From Xiphydria camelus (lineage: Eukaryota > Arthropoda > Insecta > Hymenoptera > Xiphydriidae): 64,000 bases of DNA. Under the pieces are notes generated by a model. It made no database searches. It was not told the DNA's origin and saw only the letters and a list, made by a program, of their open reading frames with translations. Both the position numbers and the translations under genes were made by a program. The DNA lies in NCBI GenBank assembly GCA_963678675.1, contig OY783192.1, positions 6,396,001 to 6,460,000 of the forward strand, in the 5' to 3' direction. This document shows, in pieces, positions 1 through 12,566 of this stretch. Position 1 is the stretch's first letter. The number at the start of each line of letters is the position of its first letter.

Positions 1-678
1 ATATAAGAAAAGTCACTTGGATCCCTTTTATTCCAAGGCCCTCAATTTTTTTTCTTCACTTAAAATCCGTTTGACTGAACGTTTGACCACGTCGAACCGT
101 GACTTCATTGTCTTTCGAACTCGATAAATATTCAGTCGGTCCCCTTCGTCCTTCCTGTAGCGTTCTTTCTATGTAAATCATCGCACTGGCCATTTTTGGT
201 ACTGTCTTTTTTTTTTCGGCACAGTTCACCGATGAACCGATAGAATGGAAAATTTTTCCACGATCCGGCTCCGTTACTCTTTTGTGAGTGACGCATCATC
301 CTGACGCGTCTGTGGTGCATTTTTTTCTCTCGCACAAAGGATGAATCTGACTCGTCATCCCGAATATTGAATATCGTCGAGTGGTTAGAATATGTAATTT
401 TCGATGAGTCAATGGTAAATAGCCGAGTTTAACATTAAATTTGATGGAGACACCGATGGCAGCTAGTTCACAAGGACCATGCTGCAAACCATAATTCCAC
501 GCGCCGCTTGATACAATTTAATTAAAACGTGCTAACCTACGATACTGCGTTTAAATAATACAGCATGGGAAAGGCACTATGACGCACGATGACAGGTAGA
601 ACCGCGAAACAGAAATCCGAAAAAGAAGGGGCTACCGTTCGATAAATGACAATATGACGATGTTACTCTTACTTTTAT
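1..678. other. Noncoding AT-rich flank
   Basis: No coding exon, repeat or RNA gene could be supported here. The short open frames have no recognisable protein features. Confidence 0.5.
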
Positions 679-1370
679 GGGCCCTCTGTCAACATTATTG
701 CGATTGGCAGTATTAACAAAAGTTCGCGAAAAGTTCTCAGTTAATTTCTAATGTTCGCGAAAAGTTCTCAGTTAATTTCTAATGTTCGCAAAAAGTCATC
801 AGTTAATTTCTAATGTTCGCGAAAAGTTCTCAGTTAATTTCTAATGATTGTTTTGCAGCGGAATATGTTGGAAACCATTTGGCATGATCTTTCACAGATT
901 GAAAATAGATTTTCATAAAGCATTACGACTACAAATTTATTAATTGATTATTAAAATTGGAGCCGATTACTGTTATAACTGAAAATATTTAAAATCGATT
1001 TGACAAGTACCTACTACAACTTTTAGCTAGATTAGACATATTGTATATTTATAGAGAATGCAAGGTAATTTCCGACTTGTAGTTCGCTGCGCACTATTGG
1101 TTCCTATATTATATTTCACCCCGCGATGTCTTGTTACTACACAGCGTTATTACTCAGGGCGTGGATGATGCGGGAGCGGGCCGTTTCTTTGACATCTAGT
1201 GAATATTTTGTTTTAGACTTTTTGCGTGAGTGCTAGATATCACTCATCGACATAATGATCTATTTTTTCTCTAATTTAATTAACCATAATATTCAGGAAT
1301 GATATATACTCTTCAGCGTGACTATGCCAATGGGTTTCTTCTACGTATTCCTAGAACTGACAGAGGGCCC
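679..1370. mobile_element. Short TIR element, terminus GGGCCCTCTGTCA
   Basis: A 13-bp perfect inverted repeat, GGGCCCTCTGTCA at 679-691 and its complement at 1358-1370, bounds 692 bp without coding capacity. The right flank is TTAA and the left flank TTAT, which could be a decayed TTAA duplication of piggyBac type, but this is uncertain. A second, right-truncated copy lies at 16671-16913. A 31-bp tandem repeat has expanded inside this copy only. Confidence 0.7.
722..845. repeat. 31-bp tandem repeat, four copies
   Basis: Units start at 722, 753, 784 and 815, each beginning GTTCGCGAAAAG or a close variant. The third copy has point changes. The array sits inside the 679-1370 element. The copy at 16671 has only one remnant of the unit, so the expansion is local. 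Confidence 0.85.
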
Positions 1371-1399
1371 TTAAGAATGTACCTAGTCATATAATCTAC

Positions 1400-1800
1400 A
1401 TACATATTCAATATCACACGAAAAAGAAAATACCCGAAAAATTAATTATTCGCTGAGTTATAAATGCGTTTCTCTCTATAACATCGTAACGTTATCAAAA
1501 CGCCAGAGAGACGCACTTACACAGGTGGTCTGATAAGTTTCCGACCTCAACATAGAAATGGCAGCATTCGTCAACGACAGCTGGGGAATGTGTTCGTACA
1601 TCTTTTGACGTATACTCACCAAAATTTCAGCCATTTTTGACGCGCAGTTGTTGTTTGACAATTGTTTGAGTTAGTCGATGTGAGTGCTTTGGTGAAAATG
1701 GAAAAAATCGAGTATCGAGGTATCGAGCTGTGATTTTTACACAGGATAGATTATTTTGTCTACATTTTTCGAATCTGCGATAAAAAAATTCTTTAAAAAC
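1400..1800. repeat. Dispersed repeat, copy 1, split by a mariner remnant
   Basis: Sequence on both sides of 1519-1738 matches 2815-3070 (shared stretches include ATTATTCGCTG, AACGCCAGAGAGA and TACATTTTTC). The related copy lacks the mariner-like block, so that block was inserted later. No coding potential is recognised. Confidence 0.6.
1519..1738 (+). mobile_element. Mariner-family 5' end remnant
   Basis: The block opens with a mariner-style terminus (ACAGGTGGTCTGATAAG at 1521). At 1698 it carries an ATG followed by MEKIEYRG, resembling the first residues of mariner transposases. The coding frame is lost after a few codons and the rest of the transposon is missing. Flanking TA-CACAG sequence repeats on both sides. 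Identification rests on remembered family features. Confidence 0.6.
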
Positions 1801-2814
1801 CTAATTCTCGAGAGTGATCGTAATAATGATTCTATCACTTCGAGGAGCAAATTCGTAGGATATAATAATTATGCATGCGTCAGTGGAGACTTGCGTGCGA
1901 CGCGCACTTTTTAACCCATGTGTCTCGTTCGACACTTGATCCGAATACACGTAACCAGTTTCGACTCACAGACGACATTTGACTATTGAGATCCGAGACC
2001 GGTACACCTACTTGCGATTCGGTGTTCGGTACTGCAGAGCGGTGTCGAATTTACGATTAATACGATGGCGATCAAGACGAACGATTAATGTATAATATGT
2101 TTTCTTATAACGAGACAATTTTATTGATTTTTAACCGAAAACAGCAATTTCGTGTCATGTCTTTGTATATTTCTTCACGCGTGAAACGAATAATCGCGCC
2201 GAACCGATTTTTTTTCGAGCGATTTTTGCTTCCGTTTGCCTTTTTTTTTTATTATTTTACGACGCAAGAACTTTCTTTTCTAATGCGGACGCCACAGGTT
2301 TCAATACACTCGTAAATATTTGCTCTGGTTCGTCTACCCTGAGGTACCGAGAGTTTTACGATCGAATCTAGCATGAAAGAGAATGTATAGCTATGTGCTC
2401 CATGTAAAAAGAAAGGCCATCCATGTGACTGTGGTTGGGAAAGACTATATACATATATCTACGTATATTTCAGTTGAATTTAGAACGCCCTTCCTTTCAC
2501 GACTGAGTTCCACCGATATTGAAATCGATTGAAATTCAGTCCGGGACATTCCCCCGAAAAATGAAAAGAAAATATATCTACGTCACACACACACACACAC
2601 ATAGTGATGTGTGTAACAAATATCAGTTCTTTACAAATTATCGCGACATATTGATAAGATAAATGCGTATATCCACTTGAAAGAAAAACAAACTAAGCTC
2701 TGCTTTGCACAACCTTGCGATATCGTGCAGTTTTGACGTACTTTCCATACCACTTTAAATTCGGTTTTGAAATAAAAAAAATATTCATATTTTTAAATTC
2801 AATTTGTAATCGGC
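1801..2814. other. Noncoding stretch
   Basis: Nothing beyond a short (CA)n run near 2585-2600 and T-rich tracts. The open frame at 2088-2315 is low complexity, dominated by phenylalanine codons in T-runs. Confidence 0.45.
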
Positions 2815-3070
2815 ATACATATCCAATATACCTATCACACCAAAAAGTAAATATCCGAAGAAATAATTATTCGCTGCCAGAAACGCCAGAGAGATGCACT
2901 AATTGCTAAATTGCGAGTACGAGAGAGATAGACTCACAGAGCACGATGTACTGCATTTCAAACTGACGTTTTTCAGCTTTGAAATGGCCGAAAATGAAAA
3001 ATTAAAAAACGGGGTAAATAATTTTGCCTACATTTTTCAAATTTGCGTTAAAAAAATTACTGTAAGACCG
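2815..3070. repeat. Dispersed repeat, copy 2
   Basis: This is the uninterrupted relative of 1400-1800. It keeps the AACGCCAGAGAGATGCACT and TACATTTTTCAAATTTGCG stretches in the same order. Confidence 0.6.
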
Positions 3071-3258
3071 AATTACAACAATCGATTCTTACTAGAAATA
3101 CAAAAAATTTCTCAAAATATAACGCAGTCCATACCATACGATTCACTTCCCGAATCAACGCCATGACGTTTTTATTACGTTATTATTGTCAAAATAGAAG
3201 CAACAGCTCATTAAGTTGTGACCTGCGTACATCGTAGGAGTAAGCTGCAATTATCTTT

Positions 3259-3343
3259 ATATCGCTGCCTCAGAATTATAAGGTTCTATGTTACATAGAA
3301 CTTCTATAGAACATAGAACCTTATAATTCTGAGGCAGCGATAT
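3259..3343. mobile_element. 85-bp palindromic MITE, copy 1
   Basis: Almost the whole segment is one hairpin, ATATCGCTGCCTCAGAATTA ... complement, with arms of about 40 bp. A second copy of exactly the same length lies at 48304-48388 in the opposite orientation. The ATAT ends suit a TA target duplication. Confidence 0.85.
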
Positions 3344-3539
3344 GTACCCGTAACACCAGAGCCTGCCAGCAAATTCCGATTGTACCGTGAATAATGCGTC
3401 TCTAACGATCGATACATACTTCATCTCTCTTCGCTGGCACGTGGGAGAATTCGATGCTTTCCATCCTTCTCTCAGTTTCCTTCCTCTCCCTTCCACCCAA
3501 GTCTTTCATCTCTATCTTCACTTCCTCGGAACGTCGCTC

Positions 3540-4056
3540 CCGCTGCACCCATACAGAACGACGGGCGGAACAGGTGGTGTGCGCGCGCGCGTGCGCGTGT
3601 AATATAACTGGCACATTGTGTGACGCAGCGTCGCGACGCACGCCCAACGAATCGAGCGAACGAACGCGCGCACCCAACGACGCCCTGGTCGGGCGCGATC
3701 CCTCTTTCAGCTGGTTCAGTCTACGTTCAGTCAGTTCAGTCTCGATCGGGACACCGGTTATGATAGTTTGTGGTTTTGGAATCTCGCCGGGAACGCGTAT
3801 CCCCCCACCAATTCACCGCTACCACGCGCTCTTCCTGTCGCTCCGTTCTTTCATCCACCTCCGCATTGAAAACGTTCGAATCAAGTGCACCTGCTCCGAC
3901 TGCATTCTCCCGTCGCTTTACTACTAGCAGCGCAGCTACGCCGCAATAGTGCAGTGTGTCGCGAAGAACCGGAAGCAGGCGCCGCATCCGCTCCCGAGTT
4001 TGGCCGTGTTTAAGATTCGCGAGGAGAACCTGATAGACGTCGGTTCATTCGAGAAA
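3540..4056 (+). promoter_or_regulatory. Candidate promoter and noncoding leader exon of gene 1
   Basis: A GC-rich block stands out from AT-rich flanks. It holds clustered arthropod-type initiator matches (TCAGT near 3717, 3728, 3732 and 3737). It ends at a strong splice donor, GAGAAA|GTAAGT, at 4057. Gene 1's first coding exon has an acceptor at 20790 and therefore needs an upstream exon on the + strand. This block is the best candidate, implying a leader intron of about 16.7 kb. The link is inference. Several short open frames here have no recognisable product. RNA reads joining 4056 to 20791 would prove it. Confidence 0.4.
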
Positions 4057-6189
4057 GTAAGTGCAGCACTTTCGAATTACTTCCATAACTACAACTGGCC
4101 CTGTCATCATATTTCACCGGTTCGGAAGTCATTCCGTGATAAGTTTCTGGAGAGTGATAGTCATGACAGTGTGGTGTTTTCGTCAGTCATAATAATATTT
4201 TATCTCCAATAATTCATCTTTTATTAATTCAGCTGGCGTTAATTAATGCAGCTTTGTCGAGGAGGATGCACACATGTTCTTTTTTTGTTCTGTTTTCTGA
4301 TTCTATAGTGGATTCTCACGTGACCTTGAGGAATGTAGAATAGCCATTATCACCCACAAACACTTATTTCACACTTGTTCTGCTTAAGTGTACAGCTAAT
4401 CCTAGTTCTCTCTTCCTTTGCTCTACTTCTTATCTCCTCGCGATAAACCGTTTCTCTCATTAAGCCGATGGCGATCGTTAAGCGCGTCGCTCGCGGTATA
4501 TGACGTAACGCTTAGCGTCAGTACGAGCATCGTTGTTCGAAAGTCAACGAGAGAAAACCTCGATAGCACTTCCTATTATTTTGAATCTGTGCGCAGTATA
4601 TGCTCTCAATTATTAAAGGTGACGATCGAACATCGCGTGACGGAATTTTTGTGCAAATACTAGAATCGACCAAACCTGTACAATAAAATTCATCTTCGTA
4701 GGTATACGAAGTAATTTATGCGCAGTCTTAAACAAAACCATTTAAAATGTACAGATTTCTGAAAATCAAAATAGACATTGGTCGAGTTAGGCAAAATAGA
4801 CATGTTATACCACTCGAGATATCCATTCGTGGTGTCTAAATAGATTCAAGAAATATTTTGCCGAACGAAATATTCATAAGCCGCTTATAAATATTCAAAA
4901 TAATTTCGGTACTTTATTTCGATTGTAACTTTGAATTCCGGAACTCATGAAATTAGTCCTGTTAACGACCTCTTTGGCATTGGAAGCTGTCAACTATTCC
5001 GTAAAGCTAAATTTAATCGCTTCTCTTAAAAACCGCGGAAAAGAATTTCTGTAGAAGAAAAACAAATACCGGTACTAATTCTTTCAACCAGTGAAATCCG
5101 GGCCATTCAATTTTTATTTTAAAATATCCCGTCTCGATTATCAGACACCCGGTACGTGCGCGACTCAAATTAGAAGGCACCTCTGGTACCTTCGACATCG
5201 GAATATTCAATATCCGCGCGTGCTTGAAACTAGTGCATGCATGATTACTCGGTAACCGACTGGTAGGTACTTTCCGCCAGAGCGATGAATCGTTTATTTA
5301 CATAGATCTCTAAAAAAACCGTCTGGCAGGCAACACACGAGCGTTGGACACGTCATTCGATACTCATTTTGTCCTTACGGATGGAGCCGGTCTCCTTTTA
5401 GCAGGCGATTCCCGCTGTTTGCATTCCTACTACAATGTAAACATTACATACTATCCGCTTATATGTATACGCAGGAGTTGAAAATAGACAACCACGCGCG
5501 ACTCTTCTGGCGCCAAAAAGTGAAAATTCCGCGCATGTGTGAATGGAATCTTAGCGGATACGATGATACGATTACCTATAATTTATTCGGCATGAAGAGG
5601 AATATATTATTATAATTGCTCGTGTAGAAAAAAAGAACCTGTTATCAGAGTTTGTGGAAAGAAACCCGTTTTTATTCCTTCCTAGTAAATTAGGTATTAC
5701 CTAATGATTTAAATTTTTTATTTGGAAGATCACTATAACAGACAGTGTGTGTTTACGGAGAATGTAGGAAGTGATCGCTCATATGCGAATTATACATCAT
5801 TATTAAATTGGGTTTAAAGTTATTTAAATAGCCTTTAATTGTTCAGATATTTTTAAAGAAAATTTCTGCTTGGTAAAAAGATAATTTAGCTTACCACGAG
5901 CCCATTGATGCAAAAATCTTAAAATGTAGATACGGCATCTGTTTTTAGGACGGCAGAATACCGGCCGAATACTACACCAATACTGGTATTCGGCATATAA
6001 ACGCCAATCAGGATAGTCTTTCCTTTTTTAGTACTGATTCTCAATAACAATAGGTAGTCAGTATTGATGAGAGCTATATTTTGGCCACGAATACACTTCA
6101 TGTATGCGCATACATTTTTCTACTTACTTTCCCGCACATTTCGTCGCATAATTTGACTGTTTATTTGTTCGTCAAGGATCTCGTTCGTC
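4057..6189. other. Noncoding, probable leader intron
   Basis: No coding exon, structured repeat or RNA gene recognised. It would be intronic if the 4056 to 20791 splice is right. Confidence 0.45.
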
Positions 6190-6583
6190 AGTAAGCAATG
6201 TAAATATTCGCAAATACGTTTATAAATTGCGTGACACTTTATGGATCCACCTCGAACAAATAATGAAATCGCGATTGAACTTTGGCTGTTGACGACGAAT
6301 AAAGGTGAATCGAACCACCATCGCCAGGCACAATTGAGACAGGTCATTGTAATTTTATTTTTGACGCGCAATTTGCCAATATTATCGATGCTCATCTGGC
6401 TTCCCTATAGTAAGCAATTTAAATGTTCGTAAACACGTAAAACGTCCGACGTTTTATAGATCCACCTCGCATAGCAAATAAGTGTAGAATCGCGTTTCAA
6501 CCTTGGCTATTGGTAACGAACAAAGATGCATCGAATTATTATCGCTAAGCGCGATTAAAATGGGTCAATGTAACCTTACGAAC
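6190..6583. repeat. Diverged direct duplication, offset about 219 bp
   Basis: Starting at GTAAGCAAT (6191) and again at GTAAGCAATTT (6410), two units share ordered blocks such as GATCCACCTCG, GAATCGCG/AATCGCGATT and CATTGTAA/CAATGTAA. The remaining identity is moderate, so the duplication is old. No coding function is evident. It could be a duplicated regulatory segment or a decayed transposon. Confidence 0.55.
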
Positions 6584-7514
6584 GCTACGTGCAACGGAGA
6601 ACGGAACTTTCGACGAGCAGTTGGGAAGTACCTACATACAGCACAATTATCAGTGCGAGAAGAGAGAGCGGCAATAACGGTTATTCGATTGAAAGATCGA
6701 CATTGCGCAATGACAAAAGAAAAAAAGAAAACCAATTTCAATGAAATATGTAATCACGGTCGTATCTTTCATTATTATTATCGCTCGCGGCTTCGCGGGC
6801 ACATGCGAAATTGGCCGGCAATTTTTACGATAGATTGCCGTTGATCGCCTGACGTAACAGTATAGGCGTGCTTTCGTACGTAATAACTGTAGATATAGGA
6901 ATGCACTGTACGGAACCAAAAAGTAGTGACCCGACATGTCGTAAATCGCCGAACGCCTTGCGAAAAGATTGCGATCGACGAAATATCATTCAACCGATTC
7001 ACATATAAGATAGCGCATGATAATAATGTTCGATGGCCCGGTAATTAATCGTACACCGCGCCGATCTTCCTCTCGTAATATTAATTCGATAAATTTCTAT
7101 GAGTGCTCAGAAGTTCCACTGCGCGTATCTTGCCGAAATCTGGTCAGGTCGAGTCTCTGTCCTCGAAACGTAAATTCCGCCGTGGCCATCTGCCTCTACC
7201 TTTATGTAAATCGGAGAGACTCGTAGCGGTACGTCTTGTCGCAACTGGATATCCTTGTATGGGTTATGTACCGTTTGTGGTGGCGCTTCCACTGCAGCGG
7301 ATCTTGAGTAAACTCGTTCCCCGAGCTTTCCCCTATCGTTGAACACACTGCTCCCATTAAATCATATATGGTTCACCGTTGAGGGTAATTTAATTCTAAA
7401 CTCACCGCTGGTTCAAATTAAGTGTTTGACGAATGTGCCAGGTTGCCTTTCTTGCAGCACACTGTAAGAAGAATTTGTATTGAATAAAATATATAGGGTA
7501 TTCTCTCTCTCTCC

Positions 7515-8285
7515 GCGCTAGATCGACAAGCCTCTGACCCTCACCGTTGTGGATTTACTTCGCGATTTTTTTCCGTGTTGTACTCGCTCTTTTCATCACG
7601 GCGTTTATGAATTATGAACTTTTTAAGATTCTTCATTTTTTAAAATTATTCAACAATCTCAAAAAGCTCTCAAAAATCTTTCGAAATGTTGCAATCAGTT
7701 TAAGACTCGTCCGAAAGTGGTAAAATTTATTTTATTGTCATTCTACGTAGGGGGGTACTTAAGATATTTTTTTTACAAAAATAATGTTTGAACTTGGTTC
7801 AAATTCTGCAGGAAATATTAGAATATTCTCGGATGAATAAAAATCATTTAAAAAGTAAAATTAATTTTTTCCGCAATTAATTCGAAAAATTTCGGAAAAA
7901 TTTAGTGTCACTTTTGAAGTTATTTTTATTCAATTTGGAATATTTTCTAACATTTTCTATATATAGAATTCGAGCCAGATTTAAAAATGAATTTTGTGAA
8001 AAAAAATATGCTCGGAGTGCGTAAAAAAATAGTGAAACAAATTTTATCACTTTTGGATTAGTCTTAAACTAGTTGTATTTTATTCAGAAGATTTTAAACT
8101 ATTTTTTTACAATTAAACAAAAATAGCTTTTCTTTATCTTTATAGTTAAAAAAATGCATAATTCATGAACTCCATGATGGAAAAATGTGTAAAACAAACT
8201 TAAGACCTTTTAGAGTGAGCTCAACACGGGATAAAGTAACGAAGCAAATCCGCCATGATGAGGGTCAGGCTTGTCGATTTCGCGT
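7515..8285. mobile_element. Foldback element of about 770 bp
   Basis: The left end, GATCGACAAGCCTCTGACCC, is matched in inverted form at the right end (GGGTCAGGCTTGTCGAT near 8263). Further inverted matches run inward to a centre near 7890 (for example GAAAGTGGTAAAATTTA against AATTTTATCACTTTTGG). The element is therefore almost entirely an imperfect palindrome with no coding capacity. Confidence 0.75.
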
Positions 8286-8469
8286 AGAATGCTCCATATA
8301 TAATTATTATCATTTATACACTGAGAAGAAAATGTAATTGTTTCAACCAAATTGTTTGATTCAACTAAATTTTGTGCATTACGAGTTAAATAAAATGTTG
8401 AGATATTTGAACAAATATTTAATTAAAGCAGTTAAGTTAACTCAACTAAATTTAAGTTATTCTAATTAC

Positions 8470-8690
8470 ATATTATGTGTAAACTTTGCTTCCGCCGTTT
8501 TTCCGAAATTCGAGGCTTTATTGTAAAAAACTGGTTATACGTTTATGATTCAAAGTATTGTCCATCGCTGGCCACTACTTTCTCCCATCTTTCGGGCAGC
8601 GTACGAATCCCGCGTTAAAAAAACTGATCATCTTTTGAAGCGATCCATGAATCGAAAACGGCGGAAGCAAAGTTGTAGACCTAATACTTG
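8470..8690 (-). mobile_element. Mariner 3' remnant with transposase C-terminus
   Basis: On the minus strand, near 8610-8550, the sequence reads LPERWEKVVASDGQYFE followed shortly by a stop, a C-terminus typical of mariner transposases. An in-frame stop precedes it, so it is broken. The segment is bracketed by an inverted repeat, AACTTTGCTTCCGCCGTTTT (8480) against ACGGCGGAAGCAAAGTT (8658), so only the tail and the end survive in a MITE-like unit. Confidence 0.75.
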
Positions 8691-8702
8691 TTGAGATAAC
8701 TA

Positions 8703-9130
8703 TATAGGGTGTAATGGCTAAGAGAGTTCAAACAGGAGGAGCCGAATTCTGTTCAGAGTTGGTACACCGACCAATCTTATGACTCCCTACGATCCGCTTA
8801 CTTTGACAAAGAGAGTCGATAGCTAAGTGGGTTCCGAGGAACGGAGATCGCAGAAAGTCATGTCATTAGTCTGTACTAATTCTGAGCAAAATTGAGGAGC
8901 AACTTATCAAAACGCATTATGTCCTTCCAGAGAGCATTGATTTCAATAGAGCCAAAAAACTGTTTCCTGTTATACCTCACGAAATTCATTGTTTATGCCG
9001 TGAGCTATAGCAGAAAACAGTTTTTTGCCTCTATTGAAATCAATACTCTGAAAGGACATAATGCATTTGGATAAGTTGCTCCTCAATTATCCTCCTCCTG
9101 TTTCAGCCATTTTAGACATTACATCCTGTA
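8703..9130. mobile_element. Foldback MITE
   Basis: TATAGGGTGTAATGGCTAA on the left pairs with TTACATCCTGTATA on the right. A long internal inverted repeat (TTGAGGAGCAACTTATC at 8892 against its complement near 9075) closes around 8985. About 140 bp (8744-8885) occur on the left side only, so one arm carries an insertion or the other a deletion. Confidence 0.7.
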
Positions 9131-9599
9131 TATTTAGTTAGCTGCCCCAAAAAGTTGTGGTTGGCAATATTTTTCTTAATGTATAAAACTTAATCTAGTA
9201 TACATATTCATTATCATAATCACATGCTAGACAAAAGCTTTGTATGCAATTGTATTAAATTTAATACAAATTTCCTTACAGCGTAGATAAATAATGTACG
9301 AAACAATCTATAGTATCACTATAATAGCTGGAAGTATACCTGCTAGACGTCAAAAACTAGGCAATTTAAATTGGAAGGGAGATTCTCTGAACTTTTCTTT
9401 ATTGATAAATTGAATTGATCGATTAATTTATCCGTGAATTATAAGAAAAATTACGTCAAAGTAACTTTGCCGCATTCTTTAACTCAAAAAAGAACAAAAT
9501 AATTAACGAATTTTGTACATTCATTTATCAAATTTGCATTTAATCGTTCGACGTTGTGTGTGTGTGTGATTATATTATATCGTCATAATACGACTACAA

Positions 9600-10490
9600 A
9601 TATGACTAGCACATTTGTTTTTCGAACACGAGAACATCATGGACCAGACGGACAGCGAAATCTGCTGAGTAATCCGTTCCCGCGCGTCGCCCGGTCGTAT
9701 CCTAGCGGTACCAGTTGTCGCGATGCGTTTCCGGAACGCAGGTCGGCGACAAGTACTCGCCATCCCGTTTCTCCGGCGAGAAGAGAAATCTCAGCCTTGT
9801 CCCCTGCGAAATGCGTTCGTTTCCCGTATGTCGTCCGTGACTACGTGACTCTTGGCAACGTTGCGCGTGCCCTTCACCCTGGACGAGAGGCTGGCGAACC
9901 GTTTAAATTGTGTAAGCAGAGAGTCTTATGCGGCCGCTTCGCGACTCGTCTTCTATATTTCACCTTGAGACTTCTAACCTCGCCGGGTGACTCTTATAGG
10001 TTCTCGCTGAAAAGTTTTGGCCCCACCGTTTCGGTATACGTAAATCATCGAACTTACACACCACTCTCTCGGCGGAGACACACTTTTCGGCGAAGACTAC
10101 ACTTACTCATTCGTCTTTCGCTTCACCTTCCAGTCTCGTCAAAAACTCTCACGAATTGCAGTTGAAGAGTTTTGGCCAGACGTTTCGGTACTCGAATTAT
10201 CGAAGGCGTCACTCCGCGGAGAACAGAGTCTTCCATTCGCTCGTGACGAATCGAACTCTGCTTTCTCTCGGGAGAGAAAGCTTAGACTGGATGTGCAGCG
10301 CCTCTTCGACCTTTTAATCGCCACTTTCAGTTTCGCGCATCGGTTTTACTTTCCGAAAACAGACGATCCGACGAACCGGTCACTTCGGGAAAGAGCGAAG
10401 CGTTTGCAAAAGCACGACGGCAGCACGAGACCGCGCGTGTTTTCGATCGTACCACGATGGAAAATTGTCGAGTTAATCGCCAACTCGTGA
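9600..10490. other. GC-elevated block with internal duplication
   Basis: An open frame of 203 codons runs 9554-10165, but its translation is arginine/serine/proline-rich with no recognisable domain. Two related segments, near 10010-10075 and 10155-10220, share AAGTTTTGGCC, CGTTTCGGTA and GGCGGAGAC-like blocks. Base composition differs from the flanks. It may be an alternative leader exon, an enhancer or a noncoding RNA of the ABCG locus. It may equally be a decayed element. Function unknown. Confidence 0.3.
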
Positions 10491-10831
10491 TGCTCGTTAA
10501 AGCGCACTGATGTATGGGTGACCGGTCACCCTGAAATGTTTTCGGACGTGTGCGGAGATCTCTGACCTTGTCCGAATGAATTCTAATTGCGAGGGCCCCG
10601 TGATGGTACGCAATGACAAAAAATAAGGACGCCGTCCGGTATCAATGATAAACGTTGTACGCTTCGCAGCGGTTCGTCGATAAAATAGTAGATAACAAAC
10701 GGTTATCATAGAGTGATTTTTGTATATCCAAAGATTCTTAATCTTACTGGGCGGAATTTTATAATTACGAAAGTCTCGCGATGATTTTGTAATGATTTAG
10801 ATCAATATTGAAAAAGAACAAGTTAGTACCA

Positions 10832-11077
10832 ACTATTCTGCCGCCCTGAGTAAAAAAAGGGATAACTGACACATCCAAAAACATAGAAAAGATTGTTTTA
10901 AAATGGTCAAGATAAAATATTCAACGGAAAAAATTGTTACAAAATTCTAGATAAGAACAAGTAGGTATATTATAATACCTTCTTTATCTCAAATTTCGAT
11001 ATCTTGATCATTTTAAAGCATATTTCTATATTTTTCTTGAGAGTTCAGTTATCTCCTTTTTGCTAAGGTGGCAGTAT
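10832..11077. mobile_element. Short foldback MITE
   Basis: ACTATTCTGCCGCCCTGAG at the left pairs with the region of GCTAAGGTGGCAGTAT at the right. Matching continues inward (AAAATGGTCAAGATA against TATCTTGATCATTTTA). It is noncoding. Confidence 0.65.
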
Positions 11078-12566
11078 TATTGCCTTGCATTTTTTATTTC
11101 ATATGGAAGCTTCCGCATGGTAAGTAATAAGTTCTAAAATTGTTACGGGACGCACGGAGATACCAAACTTTATCCGAACACCTCTTAATGGCGAGAACCG
11201 GCTTGAAACAGCTAGGAAGAGAAAAAAACATGAACGCGTCGACCGAGATCAACATTAAACTTTCCACTTCAGCGGAAGATCACTGATGGAATACTAGTAA
11301 TTAGTTATGTTTTTGCTATTCAAGGAGGTCTCCAGTCTTATTCGAGCATGCTCCCATTTTGAGAGCTTCGTGATAATATCACGAAAAAAAAAGTATAGAT
11401 ATCAATTGAGATAATAAGTTCATTTTTTACTTAATCGTTGGTAAAAATGCCAGGAACCCGATGATAAAATGATACCAAGGAGTTTTTAAAAAGCCCTTTA
11501 TATCATTACTCTTTTCATATAGGACGTCCAGAAATTGGTGGACGTTATCCTCGGGGAAAAATACGAATAATTTATTATCCGTGGAAATTTTATATTTAAG
11601 TGTATGCGAGATAAAATGTTGCAAATTTATACTAATCGAAGCTTGAGTCATTACTTTGAGTACTCAGAATCCAGTAAAACTTCAAGTGCTACGCGTAATA
11701 TTGTGCTAATAACTCACGGACGTGCGAATAGCCAAAGGTGCTCTCTGATTGTTACAAATTTGCAATGTTTTATTTCGAATACGGTACACGTAAACAAAAA
11801 TTTTCCAAGGGTACCGCTCACAAATTTGTTGCTACTAATTTCTGAACACCCAGTATAAGATTACTTAATCTGGAGCAAGGTGAAAGTCAAGAGATTTCAC
11901 TGACAAAACAACAGAGACTTCTCTGAACTAAACCAGGTGGGCACAAACTCATAATAATGGGAGTACCTAAACCGCAGTTTCTGATCACCTCTTATCAAAT
12001 GGAATGCCGTGCCAACCTGCGCAATGTCACCTTTCTGGCGGCGCCGTGTATGAAAAACAACGTAGCAGCATATCGTTGATAAAGAGCGAGCTTTAGTAAC
12101 ACGATTACCGTTGCGCGGATGGCTATTCGTTCGATCTGAAAATGTGAGGGCGACGTGAGGCGCGATTAGACACACCCATGTACATTCACTAGATGCGGTC
12201 GCGTGTGCGCGTTGCGCGTCGATGAGCGTGTGCAACGATGCCTGCTAATTTCATCGCTCGTCCTCGCTCGTTCTCGGCACTCGTTCCGTATTCACTGCGA
12301 TTTATAAATCCGTCGGTGGATACAGAGACTTTTCGCTTCATCGAGCTTCGCACGTAAATAGTAAGTGGGAAACATCGTGAGCCTGTTATTGATGAACGAG
12401 TGAACAAATTATTCCGTGCATTGGATGATCATTCGTGATTGCACGCTAAAAAGTGCGTCCGTTGGAAAACAAAGAACGATTCGTCATCCTTCGTGGACTT
12501 TGGATGCGTTCCGATTGGCATGCATCTAAAGCCGATCTATATTTCCATAACGTAAATTTCAATATA
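11078..12566. other. Noncoding stretch
   Basis: No exon, repeat or RNA gene supported. Open frames on both strands near 11897-12407 lack recognisable features. Confidence 0.4.

Noticed and set aside
3259..3343. MicroRNA gene
   Set aside because: The hairpin is long and regular and occurs twice with TA-type ends, so a MITE is the simpler reading. Small-RNA data would be needed to claim more.
3402..3987. Open frames on both strands near 3.4-4.0 kb
   Set aside because: Overlapping frames in a GC-rich leader or promoter with no recognisable protein. A noncoding exon is more likely.
9554..10165. Longest open frame of the window (203 codons)
   Set aside because: It is arginine/serine-rich with no domain, begins in low-complexity GT repeats and overlaps an antisense frame. 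Better explained by GC-rich composition.
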